From NCBI GenBank assembly GCA_018267275.1, contig JAFDYV010000001.1:101321-165320 (forward strand): a stretch of 64,000 bases of DNA, in the 5' to 3' direction. This document shows positions 25,856 through 35,515 of the stretch, piece after piece; position 1 is the first letter of the stretch; each line of letters starts with the position of its first letter. Below the pieces are notes generated by a model that was given only the letters and a program-made list of their open reading frames with translations, did not search any database and had not been told where the DNA came from. Position numbers and translations under genes: made by a program. The stretch is from Bacteroidota bacterium (lineage in GTDB: Bacteria > Bacteroidota > Bacteroidia > Cytophagales > Cyclobacteriaceae).

Positions 25856-27745
25856 TTATTCTGTTTCAACTGCTGGGGCCTCTTCGGTTTTCTCGGCAGT
25901 TACTTTGTCTAACTCAATTCGCAAGTTTTCTATGATGAAATCCTGACGGTCGGGTGTGTTTTTGCCCATATAAAACTCCAACGTCTTTATCAGGTGCTTT
26001 TCTTTGTCGATGTTCACCGGTTGTAGGCGGATGTTGTCTCCAATGAAAGTTCCAAACTCTTCTGGCGAAATTTCGCCCAACCCTTTGAACCGGGTTATCT
26101 CCGGACGGTTGCCTAGTTTACTGATTGCCGCTTGGCGCTCTTCATCGCTATAACAGTAAATCGTTTCTTTCTTATTGCGAACACGGAACAACGGAGTTTC
26201 TAAAATATACACGTGCCCGGCCTTGACCAAGTCGGGAAAGAACTCAAGGAAAAATGTCATCAGCAACAAACGTATGTGCATGCCATCGACATCAGCATCT
26301 GTGGCGATGATCACTTTATTGTAACGAAGTCCGTCCAAGCCATCTTCAATATTGAGGGCGTGCTGTAGTAAGTTGAATTCTTCGTTCTCATACACCACCT
26401 TTTTGGTGAGGCCAAAGCAGTTAAGAGGTTTTCCGCGCAAGCTGAATACCGCTTGGGTCTCAACATCTCGTGATTTGGTGATGGACCCGCTGGCAGAGTC
26501 GCCTTCAGTGATAAAAATAACCGATTCCGCTCCCTTCTCCCCTTTTTGGTCATCGAAGTGAAAGCGACAATCGCGCAGCTTCTTGTTGTGCAGATTCGCC
26601 TTTTTGGCGCGTTCGTTCGCCAGCTTCTTAATGCCGGCAATCTCCTTGCGCTCCCGCTCTGATTGAAGAATACGTTTTTGCAACGCATCAGCGGTTGAGG
26701 GGTTTTTGTGCAAGTAAATTTCTAGTTCCTTCGCCACAAAATCGCCCACATAGTTCTTAACGCTGGCACCCTCTGGAGCCATGTTAATAGAGCCGAGCTT
26801 CGTCTTTGTTTGCGATTCAAAAACCGGCTCCTGCACACGCACTGCTATGGCGCCTATGATGCTAGCGCGAATGTCTGCAGCATCATAGTCTTTCTTGAAA
26901 AAATCACGCACACCCCGCACCACGCCTTCGCGGAAAGCGGCCAAATGCGTGCCACCTTGGGTTGTGTTCTGACCATTGACGTATGAGTAATACTCTTCGC
27001 CATATTGGCTGCCATGCGTCATGGCCACTTCAATATCATCTCCCTTAAAATGAATGATTGGGTAACGAATATCTTCAGGGTCAGACTTTTGCTTCAGCAA
27101 ATCCAACAAGCCATCTTTTGAATAGAATTTGCGGCCATTGTAGTTTACCGTGAGGCCAGCGTTTAAGAAGGCGTAATTCCACATCAAGTCATCCAAATAC
27201 TCTGGAATGAAATGATAGTTCTTAAACATGGTGTTATCGGGCTCAAACTCTACCAACGTACCGTTCTTTTCATTGCTCTTGGTAGCTTTAGGGTCGTTTA
27301 CTAAGATACCCTTCTTAAACTCGGCCAGCTTGGTTTGGCCATCGCGGAAAGCCTGCACCTTGAAAAAATTGGAGAGGGCGTTAACGGCTTTGGTACCCAC
27401 GCCATTTAAACCAACCGATTTTTGGAAAGCCCCGGAATCGTACTTAGCACCGGTGTTGATTTTTGAAACTACGTCCACCACTTTGCCAAGTGGTATGCCG
27501 CGCCCATAATCTCGCACCACCACGTGCCGCTCCGTAATCGTCACATCGATGACTTTGCCGTAGCCCATCATGTGCTCGTCAATACAGTTGTCGATTACTT
27601 CCTTTACCAACACATAGATGCCGTCATCTTTGGCCGAGCCATCGCCCAGTTTACCAATGTACATACCCGGCCTCAGTCGGATGTGCTCTCTCCAATCAAG
27701 CGAGCGAATGCTCGATTCATTGTATTCAATTGTGTCTTTTGCCAT
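25856..27745 (-). CDS. parE: DNA topoisomerase IV subunit B
   Basis: A 629-aa GHKL ATPase subunit. N-terminal ATPase motifs are [10 protein letters not shown] (catalytic Glu/Asn region), [11 protein letters not shown] and [14 protein letters not shown]. The transducer follows, and then the TOPRIM domain with [10 protein letters not shown] and [11 protein letters not shown]. It pairs with ParC, encoded next, to decatenate chromosomes. Length is in the ParE range (about 630) rather than GyrB (about 650-800), consistent with topoisomerase IV. Confidence 0.93.
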   Translation of the reverse strand: MAKDTIEYNESSIRSLDWREHIRLRPGMYIGKLGDGSAKDDGIYVLVKEVIDNCIDEHMMGYGKVIDVTITERHVVVRDYGRGIPLGKVVDVVSKINTGAKYDSGAFQKSVGLNGVGTKAVNALSNFFKVQAFRDGQTKLAEFKKGILVNDPKATKSNEKNGTLVEFEPDNTMFKNYHFIPEYLDDLMWNYAFLNAGLTVNYNGRKFYSKDGLLDLLKQKSDPEDIRYPIIHFKGDDIEVAMTHGSQYGEEYYSYVNGQNTTQGGTHLAAFREGVVRGVRDFFKKDYDAADIRASIIGAIAVRVQEPVFESQTKTKLGSINMAPEGASVKNYVGDFVAKELEIYLHKNPSTADALQKRILQSERERKEIAGIKKLANERAKKANLHNKKLRDCRFHFDDQKGEKGAESVIFITEGDSASGSITKSRDVETQAVFSLRGKPLNCFGLTKKVVYENEEFNLLQHALNIEDGLDGLRYNKVIIATDADVDGMHIRLLLMTFFLEFFPDLVKAGHVYILETPLFRVRNKKETIYCYSDEERQAAISKLGNRPEITRFKGLGEISPEEFGTFIGDNIRLQPVNIDKEKHLIKTLEFYMGKNTPDRQDFIIENLRIELDKVTAEKTEEAPAVETE

Positions 27746-27941
27746 AAAATAAAACCGCGCAAAGTTGAAAAAATTCCGTTACCAGAAACGGAGTTCGTTA
27801 AAATCTGCAGTCAAAAAAATTAACTCCACCAGCAATTAAAGTATTTTAATTGAATTGAAGTATTTCAGCACCTACAAAAAAAAGTTAACCTGAAACTATC
27901 AATCAGTTGACAATCAACAAATAAAACAAAAAAAATTTTTT
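27746..27941. other. AT-rich intergenic region, no gene seen
   Basis: About 200 bp, strongly AT-rich with several A-runs, between the parE start and the end of the next minus-strand gene. It probably contains the parE promoter; no clean TAnnTTTG element could be fixed by eye. Confidence 0.5.
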
Positions 27942-28367
27942 CTAACGCTGTATCAAACGCTTCGCCAACATGTAAACTGGCCATGCAATAAGCCAAACCA
28001 CAATCAGCACGATGCTTCCATAAATGATACCCCCAATCTGTTCGTAGTTATACTTCTCAAGGCTATTATAAAGTGCTAAGTAATTGATGGCTATGGCCAG
28101 AAAAGCGTTAAGCGTCACCACCAAACCATAAAACCAGGTCTTAAATTCAATACCGGAAAAAAAGCGATTTACCAAAAACACAAACAAGTTCAATAGAGCC
28201 GCGACTGCCAAGAAACCATAAAATACCCCTTCTTTCGAGGCCACTACAGGTGCAGTGCCCTCCACAATGGTGACTGAAGGCCCAAGGCTCGCATAGTTGT
28301 AAAAGAAAATTACCAAGAAAATAATCAACGAAACAAACCAAACGCCTTTTGCAATCTTTAATGCCAT
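27942..28367 (-). CDS. Four-helix integral membrane protein of unknown function
   Basis: A 141-aa protein with four predicted transmembrane helices (starting near residues 10, 48, 80 and 113) and a short hydrophilic loop SLGPSVTIVEGTAPVVASKEG after the first. It ends in a basic RLIQR. I recognise no family name. It is divergent from the small lipoprotein gene at 28419. Confidence 0.75.
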   Translation of the reverse strand: MALKIAKGVWFVSLIIFLVIFFYNYASLGPSVTIVEGTAPVVASKEGVFYGFLAVAALLNLFVFLVNRFFSGIEFKTWFYGLVVTLNAFLAIAINYLALYNSLEKYNYEQIGGIIYGSIVLIVVWLIAWPVYMLAKRLIQR

Positions 28368-28418
28368 GTGTGTACTTTTGAAACGCGCTGCAAGTTAATC
28401 GCAAATCAGCAGAACCTC

Positions 28419-28775
28419 ATGAACAAACTAATTACACCCCTATTTTTTTTGCTGGTTGCTTGCGGAACACCCCTGCCACAACTAGATGGAATTGATTTGG
28501 AAAAATGGAAGGGAGATAAAAACGGATGCCAAGGTGAGCGATTGCGTTTTTTGGGTCCCTTGCAAAGCCAGCATGAAAAGCTTAAAGGACTTTCGCAAGA
28601 CGATATCGTGAAATTGTTGGGCCGCCCTGACAAAAATGAATTGTATAAACGAAATCAAAAGTTCTTTTTTTATGCGTTAACTCCCGGAAAAGCCTGCGGC
28701 TCGGCCAACGAAACCCAACAACTGTCCATCCGCTTCAATGCAATGGGCCTTGCCAAGGAGGTGATTATCGAGTAG
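28419..28775 (+). CDS. Small lipoprotein with SmpA/BamE-like pattern
   Basis: The ATG at 28419 gives a lipoprotein signal (MNKLITPLFFLLVAC, lipobox VAC-G). The 118-aa product has a central LSQDDIVKLLGRPDKNELYKRNQKFFFYAL segment. It resembles the alpha-then-beta layout of BamE/SmpA-like outer-membrane lipoproteins (LG-P-D turn followed by two strands). That resemblance is weak and is offered as a hint only. The stop abuts the convergent next gene. Confidence 0.65.
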   Translation: MNKLITPLFFLLVACGTPLPQLDGIDLEKWKGDKNGCQGERLRFLGPLQSQHEKLKGLSQDDIVKLLGRPDKNELYKRNQKFFFYALTPGKACGSANETQQLSIRFNAMGLAKEVIIE

Positions 28776-29276
28776 TCAGCTCATCAACGCATTTCGCTGC
28801 AGCACCTGTTTGCGTTTTTTGGCTTTTTCTATGTTTGCCCAAAGTACATCAACAATAGCTTCCTTTTTCTTGTGATTGAATGGATAGAGCAGTGACGGCT
28901 TGAAGTAGAATTTATCTCCAAAAGTTTCGGGCGAATAAAGATCTACTTTGTACACTCCACCCACAGAGATAAGGTTCACATCTTTGATATTTTCGAGCGG
29001 AATCAGTACATCGTGCCCCTGCTGTTGCACGTACACGTATTCTTCATCAAACTCCGTGTGATAGACCCTTTTGTTCGCTTGCCACCAGAGGTAGATGAAA
29101 TAGCCATAGCTAAGCGGGAGAAATATCATGGTATGGCCGCCTTTATACTGCCTTCTAATTTCATGTATTACCAACGCCACCACCATCGCCAAAATACCAA
29201 ACGCTACACCAAATTTGTAGAACCGCAAGTATCGAGTTGATAAATTTTTAATCCGCGGATTCGGTTTTTCGGCCAT
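28776..29276 (-). CDS. Two-helix membrane protein of unknown function
   Basis: A 166-aa protein with two transmembrane segments (about residues 22-40 and 50-66), followed by a soluble beta-rich domain (YVYVQQQGHDVLIPLENIKDVNLI) and a Lys-rich helix. The soluble part reads like a bacterial PH-type fold (strand-rich with LENIKDV), as in other bPH membrane proteins; this is inference. It lies head-to-head with hbd. Confidence 0.65.
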   Translation of the reverse strand: MAEKPNPRIKNLSTRYLRFYKFGVAFGILAMVVALVIHEIRRQYKGGHTMIFLPLSYGYFIYLWWQANKRVYHTEFDEEYVYVQQQGHDVLIPLENIKDVNLISVGGVYKVDLYSPETFGDKFYFKPSLLYPFNHKKKEAIVDVLWANIEKAKKRKQVLQRNALMS

Positions 29277-29287
29277 GGGCGAAGTTC

Positions 29288-29295
29288 TATATTTG
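29288..29295 (+). promoter_or_regulatory. Bacteroidota -7 promoter element for hbd
   Basis: TATATTTG fits the TAnnTTTG consensus and lies 24 bp before the hbd ATG. It falls in the short gap between two divergent genes. Confidence 0.55.
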
Positions 29296-29319
29296 CGGCT
29301 TCAAAAGTAATAACGAAAA

Positions 29320-30210
29320 ATGCAAAAAGTAGCGGTTATTGGTTCGGGTACAATGGGCAATGGTATAGCGCATGTGTTTGCCCAGCACGGGTTCACTGTT
29401 TCGCTAATCGACATCAACGAAGATGCGTTGAAAAAAGCGGTAGCTACGATTGATAAAAACCTTGCCAGACAGATTGAGAAGGGCACGATCACAGCGGAAG
29501 TAAAAAATCAAACACTGGCAAATCTGAGCACCACCACCTTCTTGAAAGAAGGCATAAAAGAAGCTGACCTGGTGGTAGAAGCTGCCACAGAAAATGTGGA
29601 ACTCAAACTAAAGATCTTTAAAGACATCGATGAGAATACTAAGCCGGGTACAATCCTCGCCTCAAACACATCATCAATCTCTATCACTAAGATTGCGTCT
29701 GTCACCAAAAGCCCAGCAAATGTGATCGGCATGCACTTTATGAATCCTGTACCGATTATGAAATTGGTAGAGGTAATCCGCGGATATAACACCAGTGATG
29801 CCACTACACAAGCCGTGATGCAATTATCGCAAAGACTTGGTAAAATTCCGGTTGAAGTAAATGACTATCCGGGGTTTGTGGCCAACCGAATTTTAATGCC
29901 TATGATCAACGAGGCCGCATATACATTGTATGAAGGTGTGGCTGGTGTAGAAGAAATTGATACTGTAATGAAACTGGGTATGGCTCACCCGATGGGTCCG
30001 CTTCAACTTGCCGATTTCATTGGATTGGATGTGTGCCTATCTATTTTGCGCGTATTGCATGATGGCTTTGGCAACCCTAAATATGCTCCGTGCCCTTTGT
30101 TAGTGAACATGGTGCAAGCAGGTACTACCGGGGTAAAATCCGGATCGGGTTTTTACCAATACAAGGCAGGCAGTAAAGATCTTGTGGTGTCAGAAAAATT
30201 CAAAAAATAA
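29320..30210 (+). CDS. hbd: 3-hydroxybutyryl-CoA dehydrogenase
   Basis: A 296-aa NAD(P)-dependent dehydrogenase. The Rossmann motif VAVIGSGTMGNGIAHVFA is at the N-terminus. The catalytic segment contains GMHFMNPVP with the active His, and SNTSSISIT precedes it. The C-terminal helical domain has the substrate-loop phrase AHPMGPLQLADFIGLDVCL. It reduces acetoacetyl-CoA or oxidises 3-hydroxybutyryl-CoA in butanoate/fatty-acid metabolism. It is a single gene with its own promoter element and a terminator immediately behind the stop. Confidence 0.93.
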   Translation: MQKVAVIGSGTMGNGIAHVFAQHGFTVSLIDINEDALKKAVATIDKNLARQIEKGTITAEVKNQTLANLSTTTFLKEGIKEADLVVEAATENVELKLKIFKDIDENTKPGTILASNTSSISITKIASVTKSPANVIGMHFMNPVPIMKLVEVIRGYNTSDATTQAVMQLSQRLGKIPVEVNDYPGFVANRILMPMINEAAYTLYEGVAGVEEIDTVMKLGMAHPMGPLQLADFIGLDVCLSILRVLHDGFGNPKYAPCPLLVNMVQAGTTGVKSGSGFYQYKAGSKDLVVSEKFKK

Positions 30211-30234
30211 AGCCCCGCAATTTGGCGAGGCTTT
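30209..30234. terminator. Bidirectional terminator between hbd and mscL
   Basis: Arms AAAGCCCCGC (30209-30218) and GCGAGGCTTT (30225-30234) pair with one mismatch around a 6-nt loop. Both flanks are A- or T-rich enough to serve either strand, and the two flanking genes converge here. Confidence 0.75.
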
Positions 30235-30253
30235 CAACTTCGTCTGATCGGCT

Positions 30254-30628
30254 TTATTTCTTCAACAAGTCTCTAATCTCGGTTAGCAGTTGAACATCTG
30301 CTGGCGGTGGTGCAGGCGCTGCTGGTGCGGCCTGTTCCTTTTTCTTAGTAGCGTTCATCCCTTTGATCAAAAGAAAAAGTACAAACGCCACAATAATGAA
30401 ATTGATAACGGCAGATAAAAAGTTGCCGTACTTAACAGTGCCAAACATAGTCAAGTCTTCCAGCTTTGAAAGCTTGGCCGCATCGAGGGCGGGCTTTAAC
30501 AGCAAGGGGGTAATCACATCATCGATAAATGAGCCTACAATTTTTCCGAAGGCCCCACCAATGATCACACCGACAGCAAGGTCAACTACGTTGCCTCGCA
30601 TCGCAAACGCTTTAAATTCTTTTAACAT
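30254..30628 (-). CDS. mscL: Large-conductance mechanosensitive channel
   Basis: A 124-aa protein with the MscL signature MLKEFKAFAMRGNVVDLAVGVIIG...FGKIV at the N-terminus and TM1. Then come a periplasmic loop, TM2 (FLSAVINFIIVAFVLFLLI), an Ala/Pro-rich linker and the C-terminal bundle helix ending LLTEIRDLLKK. The pentameric channel releases solutes on hypo-osmotic shock. It is monocistronic. Confidence 0.96.
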   Translation of the reverse strand: MLKEFKAFAMRGNVVDLAVGVIIGGAFGKIVGSFIDDVITPLLLKPALDAAKLSKLEDLTMFGTVKYGNFLSAVINFIIVAFVLFLLIKGMNATKKKEQAAPAAPAPPPADVQLLTEIRDLLKK

Positions 30629-30712
30629 TGGGAGTAAGGTTTAAGTAATAATAGTTTTAAAATAAAACAATTTGAAGCGAAGCCCCAAACTAACTTCGTT
30701 CAAGTTTTTATT

Positions 30713-33700
30713 ATGGCCAACAACCAGCCACCCCGAAACGCCAATATCATTGCTCAGTCAAAGGGCATTATCTTTTTTTCATTAGACCAATCCTACCGTT
30801 ACACTTCTTTTAGCCCCAAGCACAAAACTGTAATGAAGCAGATTTGGGGAGCAGACATTGCGGTTGGGATGAACATGTTGGAGATTTTATCGGAGCCAGA
30901 TCGGACAAAAGCAAAACAAAACTTCGACAAAGCGCTAAATGGAGAAACATTTATGCGCATTGAAGAATATGGCGACACTGAACTCGCACGATCATTTTGG
31001 GAAGATCATTACGAACCGATTTTAGATGCCAACGACAATGTGGTCGGTGTAGCCGTCTTGGTGATTGACGTATCGAATCGCAGAGAGTTTTCGCAAGTGC
31101 TGAAAGAAAGCAACGCGCGACTCGCGTTGGCGATAAGAGCCGGTAACATTGGCATTTGGGAGTGGAATATTGTGACCAACGAGGTGGTTTGGTCGAAGGA
31201 GATATTAGACATCTTTGGTCTAGATGAATCGTTCACAAATTTAACTTTCGAAAAATACCTATCATCCGTCCACCCGCAAGATCTTGACCTCGTCAATCAA
31301 GATATCTCAACTGCTATAGCCAACCGATCGCAATACAATACTGAACACCGAATTATTTCGCCCTCCGGAGATATACGTTGGATATTTGCTACTGGCCAAA
31401 TCATTACAGAAGACGACCGACCAGTCAAGATGATTGGCACCGCGATCAACATTACTGACCGAAAGACTTTAGAATCCACGCGACTTGAATCAGCCTCGTT
31501 GCTGCAAGCGGCCCTTGAATCAACGGCAGATGGATTGTTGGTTGTTTCTAACGAGGGCAAGATTACCGCCTTCAATCAGAAGTTCTTATCAATGTATGGC
31601 TTCAGTGAGAAAGAGGTAGCTGGCCAGTCTGACGAAGACTTGCTGAAAAAAGCCATGGCGCGCATCGTTGATGCCGACAGTTTCCGTGACAAGGTGAATC
31701 AACTTTACGCTAATCCCACGCAAGAAAGTCTGGATACCATTCGCTTGACTACTGGTATAGTCCTTCAGCGTTTCTCGAAACCACAAGTGTTAAATGGTAA
31801 GGTAGTGGGAAGGGTATGGAGTTTTAGAGATGTAACGCAACAGACCGAAGCTCAGGAATCACTGCAAAAGAGCGAAAAGCTATACCGCACCATTACCGAC
31901 AATATGATTGACATGGTGAGCCAGGTGGATAGTGAAGGCAAGATTCTGTTTGCTAGCCCATCGCATTTTAGTGTGCTGGGCTATAAACCGGAAGCAATGC
32001 TCGGTAGCTCAATTTTTTCTCAAGTACATTCAGAAGACTTGGCCTTCGTTAAAGAACGGTTCCAGCATGCGGTCAAACAGAAATCATCAGAAAAAGTAGA
32101 GTTTAGATACAAGAGGGCAAATGGCTTATATGCTTGGTTATCAGTAAACAGTAATCCTATTTTAGGTCCTGATGGAGATATTGCATGGGTTATTCTTTCC
32201 AGCCGCGACATATCAGAGCGGAAGAAAAACGAACAAGCGCTTTACCACCGAGATCAAATGCTTTCTGCTCTTGCAGACGCCACTAGCCAACTGGCGATAG
32301 AACCTAACATTTGGATTGGATTACAAAATGCGCTAGAGATTCTCGGTAAAAGTACCCAGGTTGACAGGGTTTACATTTTTCAAAATTTCTCGCAGCCAGA
32401 CGGTGAGTACTGCAGCCTAAAAATCGAATGGAACTCAGGAACGGCTGCACCTCAAATACAAAATCCCAGCCTTCAGAATTTTCCTTATTCGGCTGCCCCT
32501 TCGCTCTATCACAGGCTTGTAGAGAATAAGTCATTCACAAAACATGTTCGCGAAATTGAAGATCCCGACTTCAAAATCGCGATGATGGAGCAGGACATAA
32601 AATCGGTGATCATTTTACCCATTCAAGTACAGAATAGGCTATGGGGTTTTATAGGGGTTGATGAGTGCCAACAAGAACGAGAGATCACGCAAGCTGAGTA
32701 TTCTATTCTAAAATCATTTGCGCTAACGGTTGGGGCATCACTGGAAAGAAAACAAATTGAAAGCGAGAACAAGGATTGGCAGACACGTTACGAACTGGTA
32801 ACAAGAGCTTCAGGACAAATTGTGTATGACTATTTTCTGCCATCAGGAAGAATCATATGGAGCGATAACCTGTTGAAAGAAATAGGATACACCCAATCTG
32901 AGGTTGACGATGTAAACAAATGGAGTGAACTGGTTCACCCGGACGACCGCGCGGAAGCCTTTGCATTGTTAGAGACTGCGGAAAAAAACTTGTTGGAATA
33001 CAACATCACTTACCGCTTTCAAACCAAGAACGAAGGCTTTCAATATATGTGGGACCGTGGCTTTTTTATGGCAAACAACCAAGGCAAAGCCTACCGCATG
33101 TTGGGTGTTATGCAGAATATAAACAGCCAAAAGATTGCCGAAACAGAACTAAAAGAAAGCGAGCAGCGGTTCAGAACTTTGCAAGAGGCTTCATTTGGTG
33201 GCATAGCACTTCACAAGAAGGGCAGGATCCTGGATGCCAACAAAGGGCTCTCAGCCATGACAGGTTATACCATGGAAGAATTGATTGGCATGAACGGATT
33301 GGATTTGGTCGCAGACGAATTTAAATCGACTGTGTTAAACCACATCCAATCGGGTTATGACCAACCTTACGACATTGTGGGGGTCCGCAAAGATGGCACT
33401 CGGTATGGTATTGAGGTGCATGGAAAGAATGTTCCGTTTCGTGGAGAAACACTGCGCGTTACCGAGTTTAGGGATATTTCTGAGCGCAAGGAATTTGAGC
33501 AAAAGATTGTGGAGCAAAACAAGAGCCTTACCATCATTGCAGATGACCTGAAAAAGAAAAACGAGCAGTTGGAAGAATTTACGCAGATTGTTTCGCACAA
33601 CTTGCGCTCGCCCGTCAGCAACATCTTAAGCTTGTTAGACTTTTATGACAAGGCGACAGATGACCAGGAAAAGGCAAACCTGTTGTTGATGCTCCGTGAG

Positions 33701-34234
33701 TCCGGGTCTAAAATACTCACCAACCTGCACGAATTAAATGAAGTACTGAAAATCAAGCAAGCCAAAGACATTGAAAGGCAGCAGCTTTCATTTTCGGAAG
33801 TACTAAAGTCTGTGCTTCAACAACTCAGCGCAAGAGTGGCCGAAACCAAAGCCAAGATAAAGACCGAATTTGAGATAGAGTCTATACGCTACCCTAACAT
33901 CTACCTCGAAAGTATTTTGATGAATTTGTTGAGCAATGCGCTCAAATACAGGCACCAAGATAGAACACCAGAAATTTTAGTTCAAACTTTTGAGCAGAAT
34001 GGGAATCTTTTTCTTAAAATTACTGACAATGGACTTGGTTTAGACTTGAAACGCTACGGTAATCATATTTTTAAGCTTCGAAAAACATTCCACGTGCACC
34101 CCGAAAGCAGGGGCATAGGGCTATTCATGATCAAAAACCAAATTGAAGCAATGGGTGGCGAGATTCAAATCGAAAGTGAACCCAACATCGGCACGAGTTT
34201 TATCGTACTGCTCACTAAACCCCAAGCAGCATGA
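30713..34234 (+). CDS. Multi-PAS/GAF cytosolic sensor histidine kinase
   Basis: A 1173-aa soluble kinase. About six PAS/PAC-type modules can be followed (beginning near residues 10, 120, 255, 385, 690 and 815). Repeated PAC-like endings such as GVAVLVIDVSNRREF, MIGTAINITDRKTL and VILSSRDISERKKN mark their ends. One GAF domain lies about 515-675 (DRVYIFQNF...SVIILPIQVQNRLWGFIGVDE). A coiled coil leads to the H-box with His962 (QIVSHNLRSPVSNIL), then HATPase motifs (LLSNALKYR, ITDNGLGLD, SRGIGLFMIKNQI). The stop overlaps the receiver gene by 4 bp. Confidence 0.88.
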   Translation: MANNQPPRNANIIAQSKGIIFFSLDQSYRYTSFSPKHKTVMKQIWGADIAVGMNMLEILSEPDRTKAKQNFDKALNGETFMRIEEYGDTELARSFWEDHYEPILDANDNVVGVAVLVIDVSNRREFSQVLKESNARLALAIRAGNIGIWEWNIVTNEVVWSKEILDIFGLDESFTNLTFEKYLSSVHPQDLDLVNQDISTAIANRSQYNTEHRIISPSGDIRWIFATGQIITEDDRPVKMIGTAINITDRKTLESTRLESASLLQAALESTADGLLVVSNEGKITAFNQKFLSMYGFSEKEVAGQSDEDLLKKAMARIVDADSFRDKVNQLYANPTQESLDTIRLTTGIVLQRFSKPQVLNGKVVGRVWSFRDVTQQTEAQESLQKSEKLYRTITDNMIDMVSQVDSEGKILFASPSHFSVLGYKPEAMLGSSIFSQVHSEDLAFVKERFQHAVKQKSSEKVEFRYKRANGLYAWLSVNSNPILGPDGDIAWVILSSRDISERKKNEQALYHRDQMLSALADATSQLAIEPNIWIGLQNALEILGKSTQVDRVYIFQNFSQPDGEYCSLKIEWNSGTAAPQIQNPSLQNFPYSAAPSLYHRLVENKSFTKHVREIEDPDFKIAMMEQDIKSVIILPIQVQNRLWGFIGVDECQQEREITQAEYSILKSFALTVGASLERKQIESENKDWQTRYELVTRASGQIVYDYFLPSGRIIWSDNLLKEIGYTQSEVDDVNKWSELVHPDDRAEAFALLETAEKNLLEYNITYRFQTKNEGFQYMWDRGFFMANNQGKAYRMLGVMQNINSQKIAETELKESEQRFRTLQEASFGGIALHKKGRILDANKGLSAMTGYTMEELIGMNGLDLVADEFKSTVLNHIQSGYDQPYDIVGVRKDGTRYGIEVHGKNVPFRGETLRVTEFRDISERKEFEQKIVEQNKSLTIIADDLKKKNEQLEEFTQIVSHNLRSPVSNILSLLDFYDKATDDQEKANLLLMLRESGSKILTNLHELNEVLKIKQAKDIERQQLSFSEVLKSVLQQLSARVAETKAKIKTEFEIESIRYPNIYLESILMNLLSNALKYRHQDRTPEILVQTFEQNGNLFLKITDNGLGLDLKRYGNHIFKLRKTFHVHPESRGIGLFMIKNQIEAMGGEIQIESEPNIGTSFIVLLTKPQAA

Positions 34235-34620
34235 ACCTGGTAGCACTAGTAGATGATGACTCTATTTTTCAGTTTACAGCTACGCGCCTGATACAATCGG
34301 CAAAACTGGCGGGCCAAATCTTACAATTTGAAAATGGTGGCAGCGCCATGGATTACCTAAAGCAGCACGCCACCGATGCCGGCAAACTGCCCGATCACCT
34401 GTTTCTTGACATCAACATGCCATTTATTGACGGTTGGATGTTTCTGGAAGATTTTGTTCAACTGAAAAGCAAACTGGCAAAAGAAATCAAGATTTACATG
34501 GTGAGTTCTTCAATTGACCAACGCGACATGAACCGGGCAAAAGAATATCAAGATGTGCGGGAGTTTGTTGTGAAACCGGTAAGCATGGAAACTTTTTCGC
34601 GATTATTGCAGGTAGCCTGA
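34231..34620 (+). CDS. Single-domain response regulator
   Basis: A 129-aa CheY-like receiver with no output domain. It has the acidic triad DDD at 8-10, phospho-acceptor Asp60 (LFLDINMP), switch Ser in MVSSS and Lys115 (VVKPVS). The start is inside the kinase stop (ATGA overlap), so it is almost certainly the partner of the multi-PAS kinase. With no DNA-binding domain, it should signal by protein contact or pass phosphate onward. Confidence 0.92.
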   Translation: MNLVALVDDDSIFQFTATRLIQSAKLAGQILQFENGGSAMDYLKQHATDAGKLPDHLFLDINMPFIDGWMFLEDFVQLKSKLAKEIKIYMVSSSIDQRDMNRAKEYQDVREFVVKPVSMETFSRLLQVA

Positions 34621-34628
34621 CCAAGGCC

Positions 34629-35450
34629 TTACCTTGTAACTTTCAATTGATTTTTTAAGCCCCGAAAACCTACCAATTCGGTACCTGCATGTCCGATAAA
34701 CATCTTTGCGTCTACTTTTATTGGAATTTGATTGCCGTCTGCTGATATCCACGCAGTGACGGAGTTCTCACCTCGAAAAAGTTGGTTATCAGGCATAATA
34801 GGCACCAGCTTGTAACACGGTATCTTACCCATTTCAGTCTTGATGGTTTCTTTACCAAAGTAAATAATCTTGAATTGGTACGCCTTATCCTCGAAAAACC
34901 CAGATACAGTAATCGTGTCCTTTACCTTGTACTTTGCAAAATCTATTACCCGTAAATACATAAATCCGGCCACCACATCGCGCACTTGATCGGGGGTAGA
35001 ATAAACCTTTGGCTCACCAAAAGCACCTGTTTTCTTATCCGCCACCTGTACCGCAGCAATGTCTTTTTCATGGTCGTATTTAATCAATTCATTTAATCTG
35101 TAACTGCCTTCCTTGATGTTTCGGTAGGACTCGTGCGTTACCAGTTCGGCAGTATCAATATAGGCACCCCAATTGTCGTTCACTTTTGAAATCCAGGTGG
35201 CAATACCCAATGTTTCCATATAGGCATCCACTTTGTAGCAACCCTTTGCATTTTTGGCGTGGTAGCTTTTGTCCACTGTAGTAGTGCCTTTGGCAACTGT
35301 AAAAAAACCCATGTACATGCGGTAATCCAGGCGCTCGCCAGTAGAGATCGTGCTTTTTCGGCTATAGATACGATTGCCCCCGTCCAACGAGTTAAAGCCG
35401 AACAATAGGCCTAAAGCTACTACGACTAGGGTCCAAACGAAAAAGCGCAT
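34629..35450 (-). CDS. DUF3108 exported protein
   Basis: The ATG at 35450 gives MRFFVWTLVVVALGLLFGFNSL, an N-terminal hydrophobic export segment. The remaining part is the DUF3108 domain: STGERLDYRMYMGFFTVAKGTTTVD, then GSYRLNELIKYDHEKD, VRDVVAGFMYLR and ETIKTEMGKIPCYKLVP. It is probably a periplasmic beta-barrel-like or lipocalin-like protein of unknown ligand. It converges with the receiver gene (8 bp apart). Confidence 0.82.
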   Translation of the reverse strand: MRFFVWTLVVVALGLLFGFNSLDGGNRIYSRKSTISTGERLDYRMYMGFFTVAKGTTTVDKSYHAKNAKGCYKVDAYMETLGIATWISKVNDNWGAYIDTAELVTHESYRNIKEGSYRLNELIKYDHEKDIAAVQVADKKTGAFGEPKVYSTPDQVRDVVAGFMYLRVIDFAKYKVKDTITVSGFFEDKAYQFKIIYFGKETIKTEMGKIPCYKLVPIMPDNQLFRGENSVTAWISADGNQIPIKVDAKMFIGHAGTELVGFRGLKNQLKVTR

Positions 35451-35515
35451 ATGCAAAGTTAATGCTCCAGCAGGGTAGAATCAAAGGCTATGCCAACCGC
35501 AAAGTCATCCAAAAC